Assembly: GCF_030440535.1 (NCBI RefSeq)
Contig: NZ_CP047117.1
Coordinates: forward strand, 372,001-436,000
DNA: 64,000 nucleotides
Direction of reading: 5' to 3'
Source: Corynebacterium capitovis DSM 44611
GTDB taxonomy: Bacteria; Actinomycetota; Actinomycetes; Mycobacteriales; Mycobacteriaceae
The notes under the pieces were generated by a model. It did no database searches. It was not told the origin of the DNA and saw nothing but the letters and a program-made list of their open reading frames with translations. Positions within the stretch are counted from its first letter, which is position 1; every line of letters starts with the position of its first letter. Below are positions 20,661 through 29,157 of the stretch, piece after piece. The position numbers and the translations under genes were made by a program.

Positions 20661-22349
20661 TTGAACGCACTAATGAGGGTCGAGGTGCCGTCCGTCAAGG
20701 ACGCAGTCTGGCGCTTGAGAGATATCTCAAGCGGGATATCCCGGTTGTACTTACATGGCAGCAAAGGTGACCTGTTGACCTTTTCCCCCGTTTCCGGCCT
20801 CGATTTTGCGGGCCGAATGCACGGGGCTATCACGCAGAATTATGAACCGGATGCCACTCGCGCGTTCGCTACGCATATCTTAGACGCAGCGGCCTTACTG
20901 GATGCGGGTTGTGAAGCAACGCTTGCGGCGGATGAGGGACTATCCGCAGCATTAGCTGGGATTGGTTCGGGTGCGAGCCCATCAGTGGAGTCTGCTGGGT
21001 CTGCTCCGGTGGTGGTAAATCCGTCGACGGGACGGTTTGCGAACGCTGCGGCGGTGGCGGGACCCCAGTTTTCTCTTCCTGCGCTTAACGCCATGTTCAC
21101 CGCGACGATACCTTCTCATGCGTTGGCAGCGTCCGCTCAATGGTCAACAACGGCTGAGCAGTTGTCCACCGCCGTTGCTGCTCTTGATGAGGTCGTTGAC
21201 CTGCTCGCGCCCTCGTCAGTGACGTCGTGGGTGCAGGCGGCGATAGAACGGGTGCACCGTATTCAGTGGGCTGGGGCGACGTATGCTGCCCACGCTACGG
21301 CGCTCGCGGGTCACACGACGAGTCTGGGAACCGCGGCGCAAGCGCACCAAGCGTTGACCGCCGCCGCACACGGAACATGGTTGGCGTTGCCCACCATGGA
21401 GCAAAAACTGGCGTTCGAGCAGGCTTATCTCACGCCTTTCGCGACCCACCTAACAACGAGTTTGACTCCCTCGAACCCCGGATTCAATCAGCTCCTCCCA
21501 CCGCTGGCTGAGATGCCAGTTACCGCCATTCCGGCGGGTGGAGTCAGTGCCCCAGAGGTGCCGAGCTTCACCGCGACCACGCTACCTACGGTGGTGGCCG
21601 CAGCGTTCGAAAAAGCTGGATTTGGGGACCTCGCGCGCGCCGCTACCCCCACGGACATTGTCGGTGCTGTCACCAGCGGCGCAGGAGAGGTCACGCCAGA
21701 CCTGGTCGAGGCGCTTTCCGCGGGGGCATCTCCTACCCACGCGGCGGCGTTAGCATCTCCCACTCTGTCACCCTCCTTAGCTCCGAATATTGGGTCAGGG
21801 CCGTCGCTTGGCACCATGCCTGGTGGCGGGTTCGGCGCGATCCCCGGACTCGGTGCGAGCACAGGAGCAGGGGCCGGTGCGAACATGGTCCCCAGGCTTC
21901 ACATGCCCGGGTTTACCCGCCCTCATTCCGCCGGTGTCGCCGGAGCATCTCCGGATGGGAACGCACTAGGGCGTGCGAGTAAGTACGGCATGGGTGCACC
22001 CGGTGCATTTGGTGACGCGGGTTTGGGCGCGCGTCGCGCTCCCGCAGGATCCCTGGGTGCACCCGTCGGAGGCAGTGGCGCGAACGTCAACCGCGGTGTC
22101 GATGGCGGAGCCACTTCGGGTTCAGGAATGAATGCCGGCTCGTCCGCTGGTGCCAGAGGCGGTCATGTCGTTCCCGCTGGCGGGGGTATGCCTGGGGTAC
22201 GGGGTGACAAGGAACGTACCTCTCGGAAAGTTAAGGCCGTCACCTCCGCCGTGGAGCGCGATGGCAACATTCGCGCCCTGCTGGGTCGGGCCCCAGCGCT
22301 GATGCCCTCCGTGATTGGCGACAACGTCAGGCAACCGCTGCCGAAGTAG
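20661..22349 (+). CDS. Large Ala/Gly/Pro-rich PPE/ESX-like protein
   Basis: 562 residues from TTG at 20661, chosen because GAGGGGG lies 5 nt ahead, whereas the first in-frame ATG at 20601 has no ribosome binding site. Residues 1-100 form a helical domain. Residues 130-280 are a second helical bundle with AQWSTTAEQLSTAVAALDE and a SWVQAAIERVHRIQW segment, similar in character to PPE/WXG-like secreted proteins. Residues 330-540 are Gly/Ala/Pro/Ser-rich without membrane segments. No Sec signal peptide. The stop codon lies within the first copy of an 83-bp repeat, and the last residues RQPLPK are encoded by it. I do not recognise an exact family; export by a type VII-like route is inference. Confidence 0.65.
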   Translation: MNALMRVEVPSVKDAVWRLRDISSGISRLYLHGSKGDLLTFSPVSGLDFAGRMHGAITQNYEPDATRAFATHILDAAALLDAGCEATLAADEGLSAALAGIGSGASPSVESAGSAPVVVNPSTGRFANAAAVAGPQFSLPALNAMFTATIPSHALAASAQWSTTAEQLSTAVAALDEVVDLLAPSSVTSWVQAAIERVHRIQWAGATYAAHATALAGHTTSLGTAAQAHQALTAAAHGTWLALPTMEQKLAFEQAYLTPFATHLTTSLTPSNPGFNQLLPPLAEMPVTAIPAGGVSAPEVPSFTATTLPTVVAAAFEKAGFGDLARAATPTDIVGAVTSGAGEVTPDLVEALSAGASPTHAAALASPTLSPSLAPNIGSGPSLGTMPGGGFGAIPGLGASTGAGAGANMVPRLHMPGFTRPHSAGVAGASPDGNALGRASKYGMGAPGAFGDAGLGARRAPAGSLGAPVGGSGANVNRGVDGGATSGSGMNAGSSAGARGGHVVPAGGGMPGVRGDKERTSRKVKAVTSAVERDGNIRALLGRAPALMPSVIGDNVRQPLPK

Positions 22350-22571
22350 AGCAACGTGTAGATTCTTGCCGGGTTAGAGCGAGAAAACGTGCGTTGCTCT
22401 ACTTTGTTGTCAGGCAACCGCTGCCGAGGTAGAGCAACGTGTAGATTCTTGCCGGGTTAGAGCGAGAAAACGTGCGTTGCTCTACTTTGTTGTCAAGCAA
22501 CCGCTGCCGAAGTAGAGCAACGTGTAGATTCTTGCCGGGTTAGAGCGAGAAAACGTGCGTTGCTCTACTTT
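22331..22571. repeat. Three tandem ~83-bp repeats, each with a 13-bp inverted repeat
   Basis: Copies start at 22331, 22414 and 22497 (exact 83-bp period) and are nearly identical; copy 2 has GAGGTAGAG for GAAGTAGAG and copy 3 is cut short after the second arm. Each contains arms AAGTAGAGCAACG and CGTTGCTCTACTT separated by about 35 nt (copy 1: 22344-22356 and 22392-22404), followed by TTTGTTGT or TTTT. The array fills the gap between convergent genes (PPE-like and prpR) and probably acts as a repeated bidirectional terminator. Confidence 0.9.
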
Positions 22572-22586
22572 TCGCGCCTGACAGCA

Positions 22587-23858
22587 TCACACCCGCACTG
22601 CAGGAAACGCCCGCTGAGGGCAGGACATGCGCGGGCAGGTGTCGCAACCCGGCCCGATGGGGGTGGCGGAAGCGAGACTGAGATCGAGGCCGTCTGCGTA
22701 GACAAGGCGGTGCGCGTGGCTGATGTCGCAGCCCAAGGCCACGGCGTTTTCGCGGCGGGGTGTGCCGAAACCAGCGGTGGGGCCTTGGACCATGCGAGCC
22801 ACCCAGAGGTGCGTTGTGTCGTCGGGCATGGTCGAGACCTGCCTGATCACGCTTCCCGGGTTATCGAAGGCGCGGTGAATCACCCACAGGGGGCAGGTGC
22901 CGCCGGAGATCGCGAAAGGAAACGAGGTCGTGGACTGCCGCTTTGAGATGTTTCCGGCGCGGTCGGTGCGGATGAAGAAGAACGGCACGGCGGTGGCGCC
23001 GGGGCGCTGGAGTGTGCCGAGGCGCTGGCAGGTGGACTCGAAACTGGTACCAAAGCGAGCGGAGATGACCTCGATGTCGTAGCGGCTGGTTTCGGCGGCC
23101 TCCAGGATTTCGGCGTAGGGCATGGTCACGGCCGCAGCGAAGTACTGGGCTAGACCGTGGTGGGCGATTGCGCGGGCCTCGGGGTCGGTGAAGGCCGGGT
23201 GCAGGTAGGCGTCGATAAGCGAGGCCTGCGTGAGGGTGCAGTAGTGATACGCGAGCTCGAAGCACTGCTGCGCTTCGGTTAAACCGGTGCGGAGGCGGAT
23301 CTCGCGGAGCGCGGGGTCGACGGCGGAGCGCGACCCGCCGGTGTCCTGGTTGAAGCGAACGGTGTAGCCGAGGGTTTGGTCGAAGGTGGCGGCAAGCTGC
23401 GTGAGGCGGCGCTGCCGCCCGCGCGCTGATCGCGCGAGGTCCTCGGCGTGGGTGTCCAGCTCGTGGAAGTAGTTGCGGTGGCTTTGAAAGAAGTTGCGGA
23501 CCGCGACGTAAGGGTTGAGGGCAGAGCCGGCGAGGAGCTCGGGGACGCTCAAGATTGCCTCGGCGACGGCGGGGAAGCGTACGGCAATGTCGGTAAGAAC
23601 GGGCTCGCTTATCGACGGCAGCAGGCTGGCCAGCTCGCCGACCGTGCGCCTTTCGGCGTCGTCGGAAAAATAGGTGGGATCGAGGTCATACGCCCCGGCC
23701 AGCTGCACCAATACAGACACGGTCAGCGGGCGCTGGTCGTTTTCCAGCTGGTTCAGGTAGCTAGTTGAGATTCCCAGCGAGCGAGCCATTTGGGCCTGAG
23801 TGAGGTTTCGGGCGTGGCGGAGCGTCCGGATCTTGCCCCCCGCGAAGTGCTTCGCCAT
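22587..23858 (-). CDS. prpR: PrpR/RamB-type regulator of propionate (methylcitrate) genes
   Basis: 423 residues: N-terminal XRE HTH (KIRTLRHARNLTQAQMARSL, then GISTSYLNQLENDQRPL), a central ScfR/short-chain fatty acyl regulator domain, and a C-terminal Cys-rich motif GCDTCPRMSCPQRAFP. In mycobacterial PrpR C-terminal cysteines hold an Fe-S cluster and acyl-CoAs bind the central domain. RamB has the same architecture; the position divergent from prpD2B2C2 favours PrpR. GAGGGAGC precedes the ATG. A TTGCAATTGCAA palindrome in the intergenic region is the likely operator. Confidence 0.87.
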   Translation of the reverse strand: MAKHFAGGKIRTLRHARNLTQAQMARSLGISTSYLNQLENDQRPLTVSVLVQLAGAYDLDPTYFSDDAERRTVGELASLLPSISEPVLTDIAVRFPAVAEAILSVPELLAGSALNPYVAVRNFFQSHRNYFHELDTHAEDLARSARGRQRRLTQLAATFDQTLGYTVRFNQDTGGSRSAVDPALREIRLRTGLTEAQQCFELAYHYCTLTQASLIDAYLHPAFTDPEARAIAHHGLAQYFAAAVTMPYAEILEAAETSRYDIEVISARFGTSFESTCQRLGTLQRPGATAVPFFFIRTDRAGNISKRQSTTSFPFAISGGTCPLWVIHRAFDNPGSVIRQVSTMPDDTTHLWVARMVQGPTAGFGTPRRENAVALGCDISHAHRLVYADGLDLSLASATPIGPGCDTCPRMSCPQRAFPAVRV

Positions 23859-23937
23859 GCTCCCTCACTTTCATGTTGGCGCGGTGAACAGTGTGTTTAC
23901 AACTTACGCAGGAACGAGGTGTTTTCGCTAAAGAATG

Positions 23938-23949
23938 TTGCAATTGCAA
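23938..23949. promoter_or_regulatory. Palindromic operator candidate for PrpR
   Basis: TTGCAATTGCAA is a perfect 12-bp palindrome resembling the TTTGCAAA-type sites of RamB/PrpR regulators. Its centre is about 45 bp upstream of the expected transcript start for prpD2, where an activator would sit. Confidence 0.6.
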
Positions 23950-23976
23950 ACCGGTGGTACGACACACAGGGGGTCA

Positions 23977-23982
23977 TAGTAT
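23977..23982 (+). promoter_or_regulatory. Candidate -10 of the prpD2B2C2 operon
   Basis: TAGTAT lies about 43 nt before the ATG at 24025, which would leave a leader of about 36 nt containing GAGGAG. Confidence 0.4.
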
Positions 23983-24024
23983 GAGGTAGGTCAATATCAG
24001 AGGAAAGTGAGGAGCGCCCCACCC

Positions 24025-25536
24025 ATGATCGTTCACGAAGTACGCACCCGCCGTTCCGCCGAAGAGTTCCCCATTGAGGAGCACCTCGCGTACAAGGTGG
24101 CTAAGGTCGCCGCAGACGACGTCGAGGTCCCGGAGGAGACCAAGGAGATGATCATCAACCGGATCATTGACAACGCGTCGGTGGCCGTCGCCTCGTTCGC
24201 CCGCCGCCCTGTCACCTCCGCCCGCGTAATGGCCCAGGCACACCCCGTGCAGCAGGGCGGGGCGCCGATCTTCGGTGTCGACGGCAATTACTCCGCCGAG
24301 TGGGTAGCACTGGCCAACGGCACCGCCGTGCGTGAGTTGGACTTCCACGACACCTTCCTCGCTGCCGAGTACTCCCACCCGGGCGATAACATTCCGCCGA
24401 TCCTCGCGGTCGCGCAGCACAAGGGTCTCGACGGCCGCGCGCTGATCCGCGGCATCGCCACCGGATACGAAATCCAGGTGAACCTGGTCAAGGGCATTTC
24501 CCTCCACGAGTTCAAGATTGACCACGTCGCTCACCTGGGCCCCTCGGTCGCCGCGGGCATCGGAACCATGCTCGACCTCGACGTCGAGACGATCTACCAG
24601 GCGGTGGGGCAGGCACTGCACACCACGACGGCCACCCGCCAGTCCCGCAAGGGTCTCATCTCCTCCTGGAAGGCGTACGCCCCGGCGTTCGCCGGCAAGA
24701 TGGCCATCGAAGCCGTCGACCGCTCTATGCGTGGTGAGGGTGCGCCCGCCCCGATCTGGGAAGGTGAAGACGGCGTTATTGCATGGCTGCTTCACTCCCC
24801 GGAGCGCACCTACCTGGTCCCGCTGCCCGCGGACGGCGAGGAAAAGCGCGCCATCCTGGACACCTACACCAAGGAGCACTCCGCGGAGTACCAGGCGCAG
24901 GCTCCCATCGACCTCGCTCGCCGCATGAAGCAGACGATCGCGGACGCGGGTAAATCCACCGCCGACATCGAGTCGATCGTGCTGCACACCTCGCACCACA
25001 CGCACTACGTCATCGGCACCGGGGCGAACGACCCGCAAAAGATGGACCCGAAGGCGTCCCGCGAGACCCTCGACCACTCCATCATGTACATGTTCGCTGT
25101 CGCACTGGAAGACGGCACCTGGCACCACGTCAACTCCTACACCCCGGAGCGCGCGGGCCGTCCCGAGACCGTGGAGCTGTGGCACAAGATCTCCACGGTG
25201 GAGGACCCGGAGTGGACCCGCCGGTACCACTCGACCGATCCGAACGAGAAGGCGTTCGGTGCGAAGGCCGTCGTCACCTTCTCCGACGGTTCCGTCATAG
25301 AAGACGAGCTCGCTGTTGCCGATGCCCACCCGCTCGGCGCGCGCCCCTTCGGCCGCGAGGATTACATCCGCAAGTTCCGCACACTCGCCGAGGGGATCGT
25401 CTCCCCAGAGGAACAGGACCGATTCCTCGCCGCGGCCCAGGACCTCGACAACCTCAGCGACCTGCGCGAGCTCAACGTCCGCGTCACCGAAGAAGCTGCC
25501 GCGAAGGCGCCCGAGACTCCGGAAGGGATCTTCTGA
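24025..25536 (+). CDS. prpD2: 2-methylcitrate dehydratase
   Basis: Second step of the methylcitrate cycle: dehydrates 2-methylcitrate on the way to 2-methylisocitrate. 503 residues of the MmgE/PrpD family with [19 protein letters not shown] near the N-terminus, [20 protein letters not shown] (active-site region), [18 protein letters not shown] and a C-terminal [20 protein letters not shown]. The ATG at 24025 fits the family start [11 protein letters not shown]; an in-frame GTG at 24007 is an alternative. The stop overlaps the prpB2 start by one base (TGATG), giving tight coupling in the prpD2-B2-C2 operon. Confidence 0.95.
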   Translation: MIVHEVRTRRSAEEFPIEEHLAYKVAKVAADDVEVPEETKEMIINRIIDNASVAVASFARRPVTSARVMAQAHPVQQGGAPIFGVDGNYSAEWVALANGTAVRELDFHDTFLAAEYSHPGDNIPPILAVAQHKGLDGRALIRGIATGYEIQVNLVKGISLHEFKIDHVAHLGPSVAAGIGTMLDLDVETIYQAVGQALHTTTATRQSRKGLISSWKAYAPAFAGKMAIEAVDRSMRGEGAPAPIWEGEDGVIAWLLHSPERTYLVPLPADGEEKRAILDTYTKEHSAEYQAQAPIDLARRMKQTIADAGKSTADIESIVLHTSHHTHYVIGTGANDPQKMDPKASRETLDHSIMYMFAVALEDGTWHHVNSYTPERAGRPETVELWHKISTVEDPEWTRRYHSTDPNEKAFGAKAVVTFSDGSVIEDELAVADAHPLGARPFGREDYIRKFRTLAEGIVSPEEQDRFLAAAQDLDNLSDLRELNVRVTEEAAAKAPETPEGIF

Positions 25537-26459
25537 TGTTCGCCCCGGAAAAGACTCCCCACGAGCGGCGCGTGGCGCTGCGTGAATCACTGACCTCCCC
25601 GGCCATCACCACGTTGCCCGGGGCGTTCTCCCCGCTGGTGGCTCGCCTCATCGAGGACATCGGTGGTTTCGACGGTGTCTACGTCTCGGGCGCAGTGGTT
25701 GCCAACGACCTCGGTCTGCCGGACATCGGTCTGACCACCCTGACCGAGGTGGCCCACCGATCGCGGCAGATCGCACGCGTGACCAACCTGCCGGTGCTTG
25801 TCGACGCCGACACCGGGTTCGGCGAGCCAATGAGCGCCGCGCGCACGGTGTCCGAGTTCGAGGCCGCCGGCGTGGCCGCGCTCCACCTCGAGGACCAGGT
25901 CAACCCGAAGCGTTGCGGGCACCTCGACGGTAAGGAAGTCGTCCCGCGCGATCTCATGGTCCGTCGCATCACCGCCGCCGTGCGCGAGCGCAGCGACGAC
26001 GCCTTCGTCATCTGCGCCCGCACCGACGCGGCGGGGATCGAGGGAATCGATGAGGCGATCGAGCGGGCCAAGGCCTACGCGGACGCTGGTGCGGATCTGA
26101 TCTTCACCGAGGCGCTCTACTCGGAGGAGGACTTTGAGAAGTTCCGCGCGGCGGTGGACATTCCGCTGCTGGCCAACATGACGGAGTTCGGCAAAACCGA
26201 CCTCATCCCCGCCGGGCGTCTCGAAGAGCTCGGGTACAACGCGGTGATCTGGCCCGTCACCACCTTCCGCATCGCAATGGGCCAGACCGAGAAGATGCTG
26301 CGCGACCTCGCGCAAACCGGCACTCAGGAGCCCTGGCTCGACGAGATGCAACACCGCTCGCGGCTCTACGAACTGGTTCGCTACGACGAGTACAACCAGT
26401 TCGATCAGTCGGTGTTCACCTATTCCGCGGATACGTATAGCCAGAAGTTCGAGAACTAG
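25536..26459 (+). CDS. prpB2: 2-methylisocitrate lyase
   Basis: Cleaves 2-methylisocitrate to pyruvate and succinate, the last step of the methylcitrate cycle. 307 residues of the PEP mutase/isocitrate lyase superfamily with FDGVYVSGAVVANDLGLPD, the metal-binding DADTGFGEP, the catalytic KRCGH motif (NPKRCGHLDGKE) and ARTDA. The ATG overlaps the prpD2 stop. Followed after 16 nt by prpC2. Confidence 0.96.
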   Translation: MFAPEKTPHERRVALRESLTSPAITTLPGAFSPLVARLIEDIGGFDGVYVSGAVVANDLGLPDIGLTTLTEVAHRSRQIARVTNLPVLVDADTGFGEPMSAARTVSEFEAAGVAALHLEDQVNPKRCGHLDGKEVVPRDLMVRRITAAVRERSDDAFVICARTDAAGIEGIDEAIERAKAYADAGADLIFTEALYSEEDFEKFRAAVDIPLLANMTEFGKTDLIPAGRLEELGYNAVIWPVTTFRIAMGQTEKMLRDLAQTGTQEPWLDEMQHRSRLYELVRYDEYNQFDQSVFTYSADTYSQKFEN

Positions 26460-26475
26460 ATAAGGAGACCATCCC

Positions 26476-27630
26476 ATGTCTGAGCAGGAAGTACGCAAGG
26501 GCCTCTACGGTGTTGTTGCCGATTACACCGCCGTATCGAAGGTCAACCCCGAAACCAACTCGCTGCTGTACCGCGGATACCCGGTCCACGAGTTGGCCGA
26601 AAACGTCTCCTTCGAAGAAGTTGCGCTGCTGCTGTGGAACGGCGAGCTGCCTACCCAGGCGGAGCTGGAAGAGTTCTACGTTAAAGCGCGCGCCCGCCGC
26701 GGCCTCGATCAGGGCCTCATCGACGTCATTGAGGCGATGCCGAAGGATTGCCACCCGATGGACGTCCTGCGCACTGCCGTGTCCTTCCTCGGCGCCCGCG
26801 ACGAGTACAAGTTCACCCCGAACGCCGAGCACATCCAAGACATCGCCCTGACGCTGCTGACCAAGCTGCCCACCATCGTGGCACTGGACATCCGCCGCCG
26901 CCGCGGCGAGGGGTACATCGAACCCGATCCGAAGCGCGGGTACGCAGAGAACTTCCTGTGGATGGTCTTCGGCGACGGGGAGGGCTCGCCAGCGACGATC
27001 CCCTCGGATATTGAGGCCTTTGAAAAGTCAATGATCCTCTACGCCGAGCACTCCTTCAACGCCTCGACGTTCGCGGCCCGAGTGATCACCTCGACGAACT
27101 CCGACACCTGGTCGGCGGTGACCGGTGCTATCGGTGCTCTGAAGGGCCCGCTTCACGGTGGCGCCAACGAGTTCGTGATGCACAACTTCGTGGAGGTGGG
27201 GGACCCTGCCAAGACGGAAGAGTGGACTCTGAACAAGCTCAAGAACAAAGAGCTCGTCATGGGATTCGGTCACCGCGTGTACAAGAAGGGTGACTCGCGC
27301 GTGCCCACTATGGAAGCCTGCTTTAAGAAGCTCGCCTCCGAGCACGCGGATCGCGACGCCGCGAAGTGGGTCGAGATGTACGACATCATGGCCAAGACCA
27401 TGTACGACAACACCTCGATCCACATCATGCCGAACCTGGATTTCCCGGCCGGACCTGCCTACTACATCCTCGGTTTCGACATCGAGTTCTTCACCCCGCT
27501 GTTCGTTATGGCCCGCATCACCGGGTGGACTGCTCACATCATGGAGCAGTACAACAACCCGACGATCATCCGCCCGCTGGCCGCCTACAACGGCCCGGAC
27601 GAGCGGCACGTGCCCGCGAAGGACGCCTAG
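26476..27630 (+). CDS. prpC2: 2-methylcitrate synthase (citrate synthase family)
   Basis: Condenses propionyl-CoA with oxaloacetate. 384 residues with citrate synthase active-site features: AEHSFNASTFAAR, GALKGPLHGGANEFVM (catalytic His), MGFGHRVYKKGDSR (His/Arg) and the Asp in NLDFPAGPAYY. The compact size and the prp operon mark it as methylcitrate synthase rather than GltA. AAGGAGACC precedes the ATG. The last 4 bases overlap the convergent M20 gene. Confidence 0.95.
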   Translation: MSEQEVRKGLYGVVADYTAVSKVNPETNSLLYRGYPVHELAENVSFEEVALLLWNGELPTQAELEEFYVKARARRGLDQGLIDVIEAMPKDCHPMDVLRTAVSFLGARDEYKFTPNAEHIQDIALTLLTKLPTIVALDIRRRRGEGYIEPDPKRGYAENFLWMVFGDGEGSPATIPSDIEAFEKSMILYAEHSFNASTFAARVITSTNSDTWSAVTGAIGALKGPLHGGANEFVMHNFVEVGDPAKTEEWTLNKLKNKELVMGFGHRVYKKGDSRVPTMEACFKKLASEHADRDAAKWVEMYDIMAKTMYDNTSIHIMPNLDFPAGPAYYILGFDIEFFTPLFVMARITGWTAHIMEQYNNPTIIRPLAAYNGPDERHVPAKDA

Positions 27631-28958
27631 GCTTCCTCTTCGGTGCCCGTCGCTTCGGCGTTCAGGTCACCCAGGAGGTGGTCCACGGCGACGTGGGCGT
27701 GCAAGCGAACGCCGTACTCGAGGGCCTCGTCGTTGACGTAGAACTTCGGGCTGTGGTTTGGTACGAGGCCGCGGCTGTCTTCATTGGACTTTTCGATGCC
27801 ACCGTCCTCGGTAAGGACCACGTCTTGACCCCCAAGCAGCGCGTAGACACCGCCGAACCGGGAGATGAACTCAGAGACGTCGTCGTAGCCCATTCCAGCG
27901 GGAATTTCGGCCACGGGGTTGTCCCCGGCAACGCGGTCGTAGGTCGGAATAATCGCGTCGATCCACTCCGGGGCGTTGACTACTGGTGGGATTTCGTCGA
28001 GAAACTCGACGGAGCCTTCGCAACCGTGGGCAGCGGCGATGTTCGTGACGTAGCGCTCAATGCGTGCGTTGACGTCTTCGAGCACTGCGGTGGACAGGGT
28101 GCGCACGGTACCCCAGATCTCAACCTGATTGCCCACGATGTTGAATCGACCCTGATCCACGATGTGGCCGAGTGTGATGGAGAAGCGTTCTTGGACGTCG
28201 ATTTGCCGGTAGATCTGACCAATGTCACTCAGGATGTCACCCACAGCGGGCATCGGGTCAATGCCTTGCCAGGGGGTAGACCCGTGGACCTGTTCGCCCA
28301 CCACCGTGATTTTCACCGTTTCGGAGGCCGCGTTTTGAATACCCCGGGTGTAGCTAATCGACCCAACCGGGCCCGGCCCGATGTGGATTCCGAATGCCAT
28401 CGTCGGCGCTGGGTCGAAAAGACCCTGTTCCTCCATCTCCGCCACCATCTGGTCGGCGCCACCGTCTTCTCCTGGGGGCGGTCCTTCTTCAGCGGGCTGG
28501 AAGACGATCAGAATGTCGCCATTGATCTCATCGCGCAGGTCATTGAGGATCTTTGTGGCGCCCAGCAGCATAGCCACGTGGGTGTCGTGCCCACAGGCGT
28601 GTGCGACGGGGAAAGGGCCACCGGGGTAGTCCTTGTCAACTTTTTCGGAGGCGAACTCCTCACCGGAATTCTCTTTCACCGGCAAGGCATCGGTGTCGGC
28701 GCGAAGCAGGATCGTGCGACCGTCGCTATCGCCGCCAGAGATCTTGGCGACGACACCGTGGCCCGCAATCCCGCTCACGACATCTTCGATGCCGAACTCT
28801 TCGAGGCGCTCGAGAATGTAGCGTTCAGTGTCTTCTTCCCGGTTAGACAGTTCAGGGTTCTGGTGAATGTGGTGGCGCCACTCGACGACGTCGGCCGCAA
28901 TATCGGACGCGGCCTCGTCGATCCTTTCATACAGCGCATCAAGGGTGTTTTCCGCCAT
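27627..28958 (-). CDS. M20-family amidohydrolase (acidic)
   Basis: 443 residues, M20 metallopeptidase/amidohydrolase fold with HHIHQNPELSNREEDTE, a metal-ligand AHACGHDTHVAMLLGA and the catalytic FQPAEEGPPPGEDGG. It is distinctly acidic and has an insertion after PAEE compared with the other M20 protein in the window (17246-18427). AGGAG 6 nt upstream supports the ATG. Cytoplasmic, substrate unknown; N-acyl amino acid or peptide-like amides are likely. It is divergent from pyc, sharing a 199-bp intergenic region, and convergent with prpC2. Confidence 0.82.
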   Translation of the reverse strand: MAENTLDALYERIDEAASDIAADVVEWRHHIHQNPELSNREEDTERYILERLEEFGIEDVVSGIAGHGVVAKISGGDSDGRTILLRADTDALPVKENSGEEFASEKVDKDYPGGPFPVAHACGHDTHVAMLLGATKILNDLRDEINGDILIVFQPAEEGPPPGEDGGADQMVAEMEEQGLFDPAPTMAFGIHIGPGPVGSISYTRGIQNAASETVKITVVGEQVHGSTPWQGIDPMPAVGDILSDIGQIYRQIDVQERFSITLGHIVDQGRFNIVGNQVEIWGTVRTLSTAVLEDVNARIERYVTNIAAAHGCEGSVEFLDEIPPVVNAPEWIDAIIPTYDRVAGDNPVAEIPAGMGYDDVSEFISRFGGVYALLGGQDVVLTEDGGIEKSNEDSRGLVPNHSPKFYVNDEALEYGVRLHAHVAVDHLLGDLNAEATGTEEEA

Positions 28959-29157
28959 GTGTGCTCCTGGTATGGGCTGGTTTTACTTGCGAATTTGTGC
29001 TTACGTTCAAGCACCAGCCACTTTACCCGCGATTATGGCGCTGCGGCGGGCGTGGAAATGCGGGCGCGAGGCCTCGGACCCTGAACCCACGGCCGCGCGG
29101 AGTCATAAAATTTTAGGTAACAAATCGCACTTCCTACACTGAAAGGACTGGTCTACA

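Noticed and set aside
22331-22571. CRISPR array
   Set aside because: The repeat unit is 83 bp and contiguous, without unique spacers, and contains inverted arms; no cas genes are near.
23974-25590. 538-codon minus-strand ORF opposite prpD2
   Set aside because: Shadow frame; PrpD2 is strongly conserved and the minus ORF has no recognisable domain.
29135-29140. TACACT as the -10 of pyc
   Set aside because: A transcript starting from it would begin at about 29147, removing the GAAAGGA ribosome binding site; kept out of the feature list.
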